DNA from: Zoogloea sp041917255
Lineage (GTDB): Bacteria > Pseudomonadota > Gammaproteobacteria > Burkholderiales > Rhodocyclaceae
Length of the DNA stretch: 64,000 nucleotides
Assembly: GCA_041917255.1 (NCBI GenBank)
Contig: JAYRYA010000010.1
Coordinates: forward strand, 70,690 to 134,689
Direction: 5' to 3'
Both the position numbers and the translations under genes were made by a program. Below, in pieces: positions 36,782-48,688 of this stretch (its first letter is position 1; each line of letters starts with the position of its first letter). Below the pieces are notes generated by a model. The model made no database searches. It saw only the letters and a program-made list of their open reading frames with translations, and was not told the DNA's origin.

Positions 36782-38062
36782 TCAGACGTTGGCAATACGG
36801 CTGTTGGCGAGGGACAACCGGCTGGCCAGAACTTCCAGAAAACCCTTGTAGAAGTGCATCTGGCACAGGCTGGTGGCCCGCAGCAGGGCTGGGGCACGGA
36901 TGGTCAGGATGCGTGTCTCGCTGCTGGTTTCGACCGAAGCGGTGCGGGCTCCACGCCCGGCGGCAAAGAGCGCCATCTCGCCGAAACAGTCGCCGGGGCT
37001 GAGCGTGTTGAGCAGGTGCCCCTTCTTGACGATGCGCATGTTGCCTTCGACCACGAAGCAGAAGTAATTGCCGGGCTCGCCTTCCTTCATGACCACGGAG
37101 TCGGGCGGGAACAGCCGCCATTCCGCGAAGCGGACGATCTCCCAGATCTCGATGTCGCTGAACTCACGGAAGAAGCGGAAGGCCCGCAGGCGCTCGAACT
37201 TCTCGCTGTCGGGCATCTCGGGGTTGTCGGCCGAGAGGCTGCGGTTGCGATAGGCCTGGGCGAGATCGTGGGAGAACTCCAGCCAGGTGGCGTAGCGCCC
37301 GGCTACGTCGCAGCGCATGGCCTTGCAGACGATGGCGTCGAGTTCGGGCGGAATCTCCGGGCGGATGCTCGACGGCGGCGGCGCGGTTTCGTGGGCGATC
37401 TGGTAGATCAGGCCAACGTTGCTGCTGCTCTCGAACGGGAGGCGGCCGGTGAGGAGCTGGTACATCACGACGCCGAGGGAGTAGATGTCGGTGCGGTGGT
37501 CGAGGGGCTGTTCGCGGACCTGCTCGGGCGACATGTAGGCCGGTGAGCCGAGGGCTGCGAGCTGGGTGGTCTCGGTGGCGGTGAAGATCGCCGCGCCGAA
37601 GTCGGAGATCTTGATGTCCTGGCCCTCCGGCGAGACGAGCAGGATGTTGGCCGGCTTGATGTCCCGGTGGGTGACGCCGTGCAGGTAGGCGTAGTCGAGT
37701 GCCCGGGTGCACTTGAAGATGATCTCGACGAGGCGCTCGAAGGGGAGCAGCCGGTCGGGGTGGGTGAAGGCTTCGAGGGTGCCGCCCGGGACGTATTCCA
37801 TCACCACGTAGGCGTCGCGCTCGTCGATCACCGCGTCGTGGATCTGGATGATGTGGGGGTGCAGCAGCTTGCCTGCGAGGGAGGCCTCGTTGAGCAGCAT
37901 GTGGTGGTAGAGCGTGGTGTGGTCGGTGACCCGCAGCATCTCCGGGTGAAGCTGCTTGATGGCCACCTCCCGCTGGGCGAAAGGATCGTAGCCGAGATAG
38001 ACGTTGCTGGTCGCCCCTGCGCCCAGCAGCCGCCTGACCTTGTATTTGCCGATCCTTTCCAT
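36782..38062 (-). CDS. Serine/threonine protein kinase with C-terminal cyclic-nucleotide-binding domain
   Basis: A 426-residue soluble protein. Hanks-type kinase domain at about 7-275: GAGATSNVY loop, K36 in VAIKQ, HRDIKPANIL with catalytic D134, DFG at 154-156, and the SPAYMSPEQ activation-segment end. A cyclic-nucleotide (Crp-type) domain follows at about 285-410, with FGEMALF at 360-366 and R373-T374, the ligand-binding cassette; so a cyclic nucleotide may switch the kinase, as in cGMP-dependent kinases. No membrane segment. It lies 14 nt downstream of argH and is probably co-transcribed with it. Its targets are unknown; the HPr-rel-A cassette lies next in the same direction beyond a 264 bp gap. 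Confidence 0.93.
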   Translation of the reverse strand: MERIGKYKVRRLLGAGATSNVYLGYDPFAQREVAIKQLHPEMLRVTDHTTLYHHMLLNEASLAGKLLHPHIIQIHDAVIDERDAYVVMEYVPGGTLEAFTHPDRLLPFERLVEIIFKCTRALDYAYLHGVTHRDIKPANILLVSPEGQDIKISDFGAAIFTATETTQLAALGSPAYMSPEQVREQPLDHRTDIYSLGVVMYQLLTGRLPFESSSNVGLIYQIAHETAPPPSSIRPEIPPELDAIVCKAMRCDVAGRYATWLEFSHDLAQAYRNRSLSADNPEMPDSEKFERLRAFRFFREFSDIEIWEIVRFAEWRLFPPDSVVMKEGEPGNYFCFVVEGNMRIVKKGHLLNTLSPGDCFGEMALFAAGRGARTASVETSSETRILTIRAPALLRATSLCQMHFYKGFLEVLASRLSLANSRIANV

Positions 38063-38076
38063 GTCTCGTGTCCTCC

Positions 38077-39531
<1,455 letters not shown>

Positions 39532-39614
39532 AATTGAAATGCTCTCTGCGATAAAGGGGGGCTATCTGCGGCGAGAATCCCGTGGATTCAAGCTGTTGGC
39601 CCGGATTTCGACTC

Positions 39615-40634
39615 ATGAGTATAAAGCAAAAAGCGCACCCCGCCGGACGGAGCCGGTATCCGGCGAGCCTGCCCGATTTCCGCAACCTGGGCGTCGTGCT
39701 CCGCACGGTGGTGCTGGTCAATGCCCTTGGGCTGGCGGCGGTGCTGGTGCGCAATGAAGATATCGATGCGCTGTTCGGGGACTTCCTCGACATGGCGGTT
39801 CGGGTCGAGTTTCCGCTGATCCTCTCGGTGGCGGCCGTGTTCCTCCTGACGACGGTGCTGCGACGCCTGCCCTATGCGGGCGGGGTGGCGGTGGTGATGC
39901 TGGTGGTCGCGGGCGTTGCGTTGGTGAGCGGCAGCCTGCTGGCGCCGGTCGAGGTGAATGAAGGTCCGCGGCCGCTGGTGTGGTCGCTGGTGGTAGGGGC
40001 GATCGTGCTGATCTACTTCCATCTGCGCGGCGCGGCGCTGGCGCCGGTGCTGGCCGAGGCGCGCCTGTTGGCGCTCACGGCGCGCATCCGGCCGCACTTT
40101 TTGTTCAACAGCCTGAACGGCGTGCTGGGCGTGCTGCGGCGCGACCCGCGGCGGGCGGAGGAGGGTCTGGAGGAACTCGCCGATCTTTTTCGCGCGCTGA
40201 TGCAGGACAACCGCGAGCTGGTGCCGCTTGCCGACGAGGTCGCCCTGTGCGAGCGCTACCTCAACCTCGAACGCCTGCGCCTGGGCGATCGCCTGCAGGT
40301 GGACTGGCAGCGCGACACCTCGGCCGGCGTCGCGCTGGTGCCGCCGCTGCTGCTCCAGCCGCTGGTGGAGAACGCGGTTTATCACGGCATCGAGCCCGGT
40401 GCGGCGCCGGGCACGGTTTCGATTACCATCGCGCGGCGCGGGCCAGAGGTGTTCATCACCATTGCCAACCCGCTGTTCGACGCCGAAAGCCATCACGCGG
40501 GAAACCGTATGGCCCTGGATAACATCCGTGAGCGACTGATGCTTTTTTACGACCTCGAAGCCACCCTCGACACCGAGCAGGATGCCGACGCCTTTCGCGT
40601 GCGCATCCGCCTGCCTTTCCGGAGTGCGCCATGA
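39615..40634 (+). CDS. LytS/AlgZ-type membrane sensor histidine kinase
   Basis: A 339-residue kinase with four hydrophobic segments between residues about 30 and 135, then a HisKA_7 (his_kinase) domain with the phospho-acceptor His in ARIRPHFLFNSLNGVLG. The ATP-binding domain has LLLQPLVENAVYHGIEPG as its N box. This is the AlgZ/FimS family. The ATG at 39615 is chosen because it begins a polar N-terminus just ahead of the membrane part; an in-frame ATG at 39582 would add 11 residues. It ends in an ATGA overlap with the LytTR regulator gene, its partner. Confidence 0.9.
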   Translation: MSIKQKAHPAGRSRYPASLPDFRNLGVVLRTVVLVNALGLAAVLVRNEDIDALFGDFLDMAVRVEFPLILSVAAVFLLTTVLRRLPYAGGVAVVMLVVAGVALVSGSLLAPVEVNEGPRPLVWSLVVGAIVLIYFHLRGAALAPVLAEARLLALTARIRPHFLFNSLNGVLGVLRRDPRRAEEGLEELADLFRALMQDNRELVPLADEVALCERYLNLERLRLGDRLQVDWQRDTSAGVALVPPLLLQPLVENAVYHGIEPGAAPGTVSITIARRGPEVFITIANPLFDAESHHAGNRMALDNIRERLMLFYDLEATLDTEQDADAFRVRIRLPFRSAP

Positions 40635-41413
40635 GCGAGCCCGTCGACCACGCCTTCGCCCCGCTCTCGGTGCTGATCGTCGATGACGAAGCGCCGGCCC
40701 GGGAGCGGCTCCAGGATCTGCTTGGAGACATTGCCGAAACCCAGCCCACCCGCGTCGCTGGTATGGCCGCCAACGGCGTCGAGGCGCTGGCGATCCTCGA
40801 GAAGGAGCCGGTGGATCTCATCCTCACCGACATCCAGATGCCGGTGATGGCGGGCATCGAGCTCGCGCGGCATGTGGGCAGGCTGGAACGTCCGCCCGCG
40901 GTGATCTTCACCACTGCCTACGACGAATACGCAGTGCGGGCGTTCGAGCTGGCAGCGGTGGACTACCTCCTCAAGCCGGTACGTGCAGCCCGGCTGGCCG
41001 AGGCGATTGCCAAGGCTCGCCGGCTGCGTCCGCCGGCCGACGAAGTGCTGCGCCGGATCGAGCCCACCACGCGGAGTCATTTCAGTGTCAGCGAGCGGGG
41101 CCGCATCCTGCTGGTGCCGGTGGCCGACGTGCTTTATCTCAAGGCCGAGCAGAAGTACGTGATCGCCCGCAGCCTCGAACGGGAATACCTGCTGGACGAA
41201 TCCCTGGTGCAACTGGAGGAGGAGTTTCCCGGCCGTTTCCTGCGCATCCATCGCAACTGCCTGATCGCGCGGGACGCCGTGCGTGGCGTGGCCCGCGCCA
41301 CCACAGGCGTGGACGGCGAGGCCCACTGGGTGATCCTCCTCGAAGGTTTGCCTGAGCAGTTGCCGGTGAGCCGGCGCCAGTGGCCGGCGGTGAAGGAAGC
41401 GCTGGGCGTGTGA
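40631..41413 (+). CDS. LytTR-type response regulator (AlgR-like)
   Basis: A 260-residue regulator: receiver domain (about 12-130, acidic pocket in VLIVDDEAPARERL, phospho-Asp in LILTDIQMPVMAG, Lys in LLKPVRAARLAEA), then a LytTR DNA-binding domain (about 150-255) with YLKAEQKYVIARS and LRIHRNCLIARDAV. It is translationally coupled (ATGA) to the membrane kinase gene. In pseudomonads AlgZR controls exopolysaccharide and pili; here only family membership can be claimed. No direct-repeat LytTR operator was identified in the window. Confidence 0.94.
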   Translation: MSEPVDHAFAPLSVLIVDDEAPARERLQDLLGDIAETQPTRVAGMAANGVEALAILEKEPVDLILTDIQMPVMAGIELARHVGRLERPPAVIFTTAYDEYAVRAFELAAVDYLLKPVRAARLAEAIAKARRLRPPADEVLRRIEPTTRSHFSVSERGRILLVPVADVLYLKAEQKYVIARSLEREYLLDESLVQLEEEFPGRFLRIHRNCLIARDAVRGVARATTGVDGEAHWVILLEGLPEQLPVSRRQWPAVKEALGV

Positions 41414-41482
41414 TACCTGGGCGTTCCGCGGAACGTCTGCTTTCGCGGGTGTTTCAACATGGGCTCCCGTACAATCGCGCCC

Positions 41483-43657
<2,175 letters not shown>

Positions 43658-43737
43658 GGTAAATTTGTGCATCGCAGCGTGAGCACTGCACGGGTCGCTT
43701 TCGTCGGTCGCCGGTATCATGGGCTTACCCATGTCAG

Positions 43738-44388
43738 GTGGGTGCCTTGAATCCTTTCAAAACTGGTGGTGAAAGAGTGGAAAAGCTTGTCTATCGGCCG
43801 AGCCTCTCCGGACGGCTCGCCTCGCTGATCGATGTGGGTTTCGGGACGTTCCGCGGCTTTGTGCGGTTCGTTCTGGGCGAGGTCGAGTTTCTTGGCGGGC
43901 GTCTGACTCCCTTTGTGCAGATCCGCCCGAAGGAGGTGAAGCGGCTGGTCTTCGTATGCCTGGGCAACATCAACCGCAGCGCCTTTGGCCATGTGGTGGC
44001 CGAAGGCAATGGCGCCCGGGTGGCATCGTTGGGCCTGTCCACCACCACCGGCGCGCCGGCCTTCGAGAAGGCGGTTGCCACGGCGCCGGTGTATGGCTTT
44101 GATCTTACCGCCCACCGGGCCACCAACTTCACCGATTTCAAGTACCAGCCCGGCGACCTGCTGCTGGCGATGGAAGTGCGCCACGCCCACGAACTGATCC
44201 GTCGCGGCATCCCCGCCGACGCCATTGCCCTGCTGGGGCACTGGTCGCGGCCCCACCGCATCCACATCCACGATCCGCACCAGCACACCGACCAGTATTT
44301 CCGGACGTGTTTCGCGATCATCCACTCCGCTGTCGCCAACCTGATCGAGGAACTGCGCGAGGGAGAAAGCCCATGCCTGACCCGGTAA
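43738..44388 (+). CDS. Low-molecular-weight protein tyrosine phosphatase-like protein
   Basis: About 216 residues. An N-terminal extension of about 65 residues (hydrophobic VGFGTFRGFVRFVLG in its middle) precedes an LMW-PTP domain with the phosphate loop CLGNINRS (C-x5-R-S) and a later DPHQH where the general-acid Asp-Pro is expected. Family members remove phosphate from tyrosine kinases that control polysaccharide export, and the genes downstream are envelope-glycan genes, so that role fits. The start is uncertain: GTG 43738, TTG 43747 (better spacing to AGGTGG) or GTG 43777. It overlaps the deacetylase gene by 16 nt and opens the operon. Confidence 0.8.
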   Translation: MGALNPFKTGGERVEKLVYRPSLSGRLASLIDVGFGTFRGFVRFVLGEVEFLGGRLTPFVQIRPKEVKRLVFVCLGNINRSAFGHVVAEGNGARVASLGLSTTTGAPAFEKAVATAPVYGFDLTAHRATNFTDFKYQPGDLLLAMEVRHAHELIRRGIPADAIALLGHWSRPHRIHIHDPHQHTDQYFRTCFAIIHSAVANLIEELREGESPCLTR

Positions 44389-45344
44389 AGGTCTACCTCA
44401 CCTTCGACGTCGAAGTCTGGTGCGGAGGGTGGAAGAACCTCGACGCCAAGTTTCCGGCGGCCTTCGAGCGCTATGTGTACGGCCGCTCGTCTGCCGGCGA
44501 TTACGCGCTGCCGAAAACTCTCGAGATTCTCGACCGTAACGGACTCAAGGGCGTGTTCTTCGTCGAGCCGCTGTTTGCCGCCCGATTTGGCGTCGAGCAC
44601 CTTGCCACCATCGTCGACCTGATCCGCGCCGGCGGTCACGACGTGCAGCTGCATCTTCACCCGGAATGGTCTGACGAGCTGCGGCCGCTGCCGTTTCCTG
44701 GCGCCAGCCGCAAGCGCCAGCATCTGGCCTACTACACGCTGGAAGAGCAGACCATCCTGATCCGAAAGGGGCTCGACCTGATGGCCCAGGTCGGCTGCCG
44801 CCCGGTTGCATTCCGGGCCGGCAGCTTTGCCGCCAACGGCGACACCTTTCGTGCGCTCGAAGCCTGCGGGCTGGGGCTCGATTTCAGTCTCAACGACGTC
44901 AGCCCCGACAGCGCGCCCGATCTGCGCGGTCAGGCGGATTTCCTCCAGCTCAGCCACATCGGGGCAGTGAAGAGCATGCCGATGACGATCTTCCGCGACG
45001 GCATCGGGCGTCTGCGTCCGGCCCAGTTGGGCAGCTGTAGCGTGGCCGAGCTGGAACGCGCGCTGGAATCGGCCCGCGCGCTGGGCATAGGCCATTTTGT
45101 GCTGCTCTCCCATAATTTCGAGATGCTGAAACAAGGACGCAGCGATCCAGATGGTATCGTGGTGCGCCGGTTTGAAAAATTATGCAAACTATTGGCGGCG
45201 CGGCGTGACGAATTTACTGTGTCCACCACGGCTATGCTGCCAACATTCACAGGAGGTTCGCAGGCAGTGTCTTTGCCTGCCGTTGGCCTGCCGGCAACGC
45301 TGTGGCGACTTGGAGAGCAGGCCGCCCGGCGTTTTTTTGGCTGA
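44373..45344 (+). CDS. Polysaccharide deacetylase family protein
   Basis: A 323-residue protein with a NodB/CE4-like domain: motif 1 TFDVE, motif 2 GGHDVQLHLHPEW, with the metal His residues, and motif 3 FRAGSFAANG. No signal peptide is visible, so unlike secreted chitin deacetylases it probably acts in the cytoplasm or on a membrane-associated precursor. Starts at ATG 44373 behind GGGAGAAAG and overlaps the phosphatase gene. In the operon it is followed, after a 141 nt gap, by the GtrA-type gene. The substrate is presumably an N-acetyl sugar of the glycan made here (inference). Confidence 0.88.
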   Translation: MPDPVKVYLTFDVEVWCGGWKNLDAKFPAAFERYVYGRSSAGDYALPKTLEILDRNGLKGVFFVEPLFAARFGVEHLATIVDLIRAGGHDVQLHLHPEWSDELRPLPFPGASRKRQHLAYYTLEEQTILIRKGLDLMAQVGCRPVAFRAGSFAANGDTFRALEACGLGLDFSLNDVSPDSAPDLRGQADFLQLSHIGAVKSMPMTIFRDGIGRLRPAQLGSCSVAELERALESARALGIGHFVLLSHNFEMLKQGRSDPDGIVVRRFEKLCKLLAARRDEFTVSTTAMLPTFTGGSQAVSLPAVGLPATLWRLGEQAARRFFG

Positions 45345-45485
45345 AACCGGCGCACTTTCCGCACCTCCTGCGCTTGAGGAGCGGGCAAGGTGGAACGAAC
45401 CGCTTTTCGAATCCAGCCCAGGGTGTGCCATGAGAGCAGTCCTTCATCAACGTGCGGCGCGGGCCTTGACCGTGCGGAGTCCTTC

Positions 45486-45908
45486 TTGATCGGGCCGTCC
45501 GGCTCCGCGTCTGCGCCGCTGCTGCGCGAGCGGTGGCGGGCCACCGTGGTCCGCTACGCGCTGACCGGTGTCGGATTGCTGGTGCTCGACATGTGCGTGT
45601 TCCTCTTGCTGGCCAAGGTCTTCATGGTGACGCCGGCGTTCTCCCAGCTCGCTGCGCGGACAGCCGGGGCGGTGGCCGGGTTTTTCGGGCACAAGTATTT
45701 TTCATTCGGTAACGGGGGGACGGGCGCGGCCGTTCCCTTGCGTCAGGCGCTGCTTTACGGTCTCGTCACGGCGGTGACGATCTGCATCTCGCCGCTCGTG
45801 CTGGTAGGACTGCTCGCGCTGATCGACAACCTCGTGGTGGCCAAGCTTGGCACCGAGGTGGTGATGGTGGCCTTCAATTACTTTTGCCTCAGCAAGGTGT
45901 TTCGATGA
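45486..45908 (+). CDS. GtrA family membrane protein
   Basis: About 140 residues with four membrane helices: VVRYALTGVGLLVLDMCVFLLL opens the family, and FFGHKYFSF is the conserved loop. GtrA-type proteins are proposed to flip undecaprenyl-phosphate-linked sugars across the inner membrane. The start is TTG 45486, chosen because GGAG lies 6 nt upstream and the resulting length equals that of the family. The open frame extends to 45390, but that part shows no similarity. It overlaps the GT2 gene (ATGA), its usual partner. Confidence 0.86.
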   Translation: MIGPSGSASAPLLRERWRATVVRYALTGVGLLVLDMCVFLLLAKVFMVTPAFSQLAARTAGAVAGFFGHKYFSFGNGGTGAAVPLRQALLYGLVTAVTICISPLVLVGLLALIDNLVVAKLGTEVVMVAFNYFCLSKVFR

Positions 45909-46864
45909 AACTCGGTGCAGACAGGATAGACGTATCGGTGGTCGTGCCGGCGTTCAACGAGTCCGAGGGTTTGCCTCATTTCGTCGAGGCACTCGACCGG
46001 GTGCTTGCTCCGCTGGGTGTCCGCGCCGAGCTGGTCATCGTCAACGATGGCTCGCGGGATGCCACCGAGCAGGTGCTGGGCGAGCTTGCCCTGCGTCGTC
46101 CGGATGTGGTGCCGGTCAATTTCTCGCGTAATTTCGGCAAGGAGGCCGCCCTGGCCGCCGGCCTAGCTGTGGCCCGCGGCGAGTGCGTGGTGTTCATGGA
46201 CGCCGACCTTCAGCATCCGCCGGAGACCCTGCCCGAGATGCTGGCCCGCTGGCGCGAAGGCTTCGACGTGGTGAATGGCCGCAAGCGGCGGCGAAGCCAG
46301 GAGCCGGCGCTCTATCGCAAGTTTGCGGCGCTGTTCAATGGGCTCATGAGCCGCACGGTGGGGGGCGACATGGCGGGGGCGAGCGATTTCAAGCTGCTCG
46401 ACCGCCAGGTGGTCGATACCCTGCTGCAGTTTCCCGAGCGCAACCGGTTCTTCCGTGGCATGGTCACCTGGGTTGGATACAAGGTGGCGGATGTGGAGTT
46501 CGACGTCCACGAGCGCGAGATCGGCAGCACCAAGTGGTCGCTGGGGGGGTTGATCCGCTATTCCGTCAACAATCTGCTGGCGTTTTCGTCGCTGCCGCTG
46601 GTGGCGGTGGCCTACGTGGGCTTTGCCACCGTGGGCGTCGGTTCCTTGCTGCTCATCCAGACTCTCTACCGCTACTTCACGGGTACTGCGGCGATTGGTT
46701 TTACCACCGTGATCGCGGTCCAGGTGATGCTGGGCGGCATGATCCTGACCGCGCTGGGGGTGATCTCCATCTACCTGGCACGCATGTACGACGAGCAGAA
46801 GCAGCGGCCGATGTTCATCATCCGGCGGCCGCGCGCGCCCCGTGAGTCAGGAGAGGGGGCATGA
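45905..46864 (+). CDS. GtrB/DPM1-like family 2 glycosyltransferase
   Basis: A 319-residue bactoprenol glycosyltransferase type: N-terminal GT2 domain (VSVVVPAFNESEGLPHF, VNDGSRDAT, and the metal motif FMDADLQHPPE) and two C-terminal membrane helices ending SIYLARMYDEQKQRPMF. This arrangement is that of GtrB/ArnC/DPM1 proteins, which load a sugar on undecaprenyl phosphate at the cytoplasmic face. It overlaps gtrA-like and the next gene by 4 nt each, so three proteins are produced in a coupled way. Confidence 0.93.
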   Translation: MKLGADRIDVSVVVPAFNESEGLPHFVEALDRVLAPLGVRAELVIVNDGSRDATEQVLGELALRRPDVVPVNFSRNFGKEAALAAGLAVARGECVVFMDADLQHPPETLPEMLARWREGFDVVNGRKRRRSQEPALYRKFAALFNGLMSRTVGGDMAGASDFKLLDRQVVDTLLQFPERNRFFRGMVTWVGYKVADVEFDVHEREIGSTKWSLGGLIRYSVNNLLAFSSLPLVAVAYVGFATVGVGSLLLIQTLYRYFTGTAAIGFTTVIAVQVMLGGMILTALGVISIYLARMYDEQKQRPMFIIRRPRAPRESGEGA

Positions 46865-48657
46865 TCCACGCCTCTTCGGCGGCGATTACGCCGATGACTC
46901 TCGGCCAGCGCCTGAGCGCCCTGGGCCTGCTCCTCGCCCTGGCGCTGGTGCTCCATTTCCCCCATTACGGCTCGCATACCGGCGACCCGAACTTCGATTT
47001 CTACCTGCACTACCACTGGGCCAAGGAGTATGCGCAGCGCTTTGCCGAGGGCTGGCTGTACCCGCGGTGGACCTTCCTGGCCCGCTATGGGTTGGGCGAA
47101 CCGGTTTTCGTGTACTACTCGCCGCTCTACTACCTGCTCACTGCGCTGGTCACCCTGACGGGCCTTGGCACCTGGAACGCCATGCATGTGGTGGAGGTGT
47201 TGAGCAACGTCGTGTTTGGCTACTTCATCTATCTCACCTGCCGCCACTACGTGTCCAACCGGCTGGCGTTGGTGGCAGCGTTTGCGGCTTCCGCCAACCC
47301 TTTCCTGGTGATGTTGCACTACAAGTTCCAGGGCTTCGCCTGGGCGTCGGTGGGTTATGCGGCCCACGGCATGCTGCTGTGGTCGATGTTCCGCCCCAGG
47401 GCGTCCTTCGAGCGCATCAACCTGTGGGCGGCGGTGGCCCTGGGTATCGCGGTGGTGGGCCACACCATGAGTACCCTGGTGATGCTGATTTCGTATTCGG
47501 CGGCGGTCCTGGTGGCGCCCACGGCGTGGGGCGGCGTGAGTTTTGCCGGCCTTGTGCGGCGTCTCCTGGCGTGGGCGGGCACGGTGGCCATCGGGCTGGG
47601 GCTGGGGGCTTTCTATCTGTTGCCGGCGCTGGGCTCCACCTCACTGATCAACGTGGAGGGCTGGACGGGCCCGCATATCCTGCGGGCTTTTGCGTGGCCT
47701 ACCTTCTCGGCGCTCATCAATGGAGTGCAGTGGTTCTCCTTTCAGTGGCCGCTGGCATTGCCGTTGCTGGCATTGGTGATTGTCGAAGGCTGGTTCCTGT
47801 TCCGCCTGCGGGGCGGGGCGGGGCAGGCGACCAACCCGCTGCTGATCCGGCTGTTCCTGGTGCTGGGCATTTCGGTGTTCTTCGCCTCCGAACTGTCTTA
47901 CCCACTGTGGACCTTCGAATGGCCGCTGCTGCGCATCCAGCTGCCTTACCGCTTCCTGTCGGTGGGCTATGTGATGGTGATCGTCATCGGCGTGGTGGCC
48001 GCCCAGGCGGCTGGCAGCATCGGGCGGCGGGGCTGGGAGGCCGGGTTGGTGCGATCGGTGGTCGCCATCGGGGTGCTGGGTTTGCTCATCGCCGCCAAGG
48101 CAAACTATCTCGACGGTGGCGCGCTGCCCTCGACGGTGGTGAAGGACGAATACACCTTCAGCCACCTCAGCAAGTGGTCGCGTACGGCCAACGGCGGTTT
48201 CCGCTGCGATCTCGCGCCGGCCGATTGCGAGGATCTTCCTGTCAGTGCCGGTGCCTTCCGGGGTACCTCGGAGTACGTCACCCGCTTCGCGCCATCGGGC
48301 TGGGCGGATTACGCCATCGCCGGTTTTGAAAAGGAATGTCAGAACGACGGTGCCCGCTGTGGCGCCGGGCACCATGTGGCCAACACTGTCACATGGAAAA
48401 TCGAGGCGCTGACGGACACTACCGTTCATCTGCCGGTGTTTTACTTTCCGATGTGGGCGCTGGAGCGGGATGGCCAGCCGGTGCCAATGCAGTTCGACGC
48501 GAAAAACGGGCTGATGCAGGTGAATCTCACCGCCGGACCCCACGAAGTGCGCCTGACCTGGACCGAAACGCCGCTATTCGAGCGGGCCCGCTGGATCTCC
48601 CTGTTCGCGCTCGGCGTGTTGATCGTCCTGGCGCTTGCTGGCAGAGTGCGCCGCTGA
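46861..48657 (+). CDS. Polytopic membrane protein, GT-C-like (6-pyruvoyl-tetrahydropterin synthase-related domain)
   Basis: A 598-residue protein with about eleven membrane segments, an acidic motif in the first periplasmic loop (GDPNFDFYLHYHW) as in GT-C glycosyltransferases, and a C-terminal periplasmic domain of about 180 residues before a last helix. The family is annotated PTPS-related but has nothing to do with pterin synthesis. Its location after GtrA- and GtrB-like genes, with 4 nt coupling, matches the third component (Gtr-type transferase) that moves the sugar from the lipid carrier to its acceptor outside. Acceptor unknown. Confidence 0.82.
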   Translation: MIHASSAAITPMTLGQRLSALGLLLALALVLHFPHYGSHTGDPNFDFYLHYHWAKEYAQRFAEGWLYPRWTFLARYGLGEPVFVYYSPLYYLLTALVTLTGLGTWNAMHVVEVLSNVVFGYFIYLTCRHYVSNRLALVAAFAASANPFLVMLHYKFQGFAWASVGYAAHGMLLWSMFRPRASFERINLWAAVALGIAVVGHTMSTLVMLISYSAAVLVAPTAWGGVSFAGLVRRLLAWAGTVAIGLGLGAFYLLPALGSTSLINVEGWTGPHILRAFAWPTFSALINGVQWFSFQWPLALPLLALVIVEGWFLFRLRGGAGQATNPLLIRLFLVLGISVFFASELSYPLWTFEWPLLRIQLPYRFLSVGYVMVIVIGVVAAQAAGSIGRRGWEAGLVRSVVAIGVLGLLIAAKANYLDGGALPSTVVKDEYTFSHLSKWSRTANGGFRCDLAPADCEDLPVSAGAFRGTSEYVTRFAPSGWADYAIAGFEKECQNDGARCGAGHHVANTVTWKIEALTDTTVHLPVFYFPMWALERDGQPVPMQFDAKNGLMQVNLTAGPHEVRLTWTETPLFERARWISLFALGVLIVLALAGRVRR

Positions 48658-48688
48658 GCCCGATCTGGGCACGCAATGAGTACCCCGA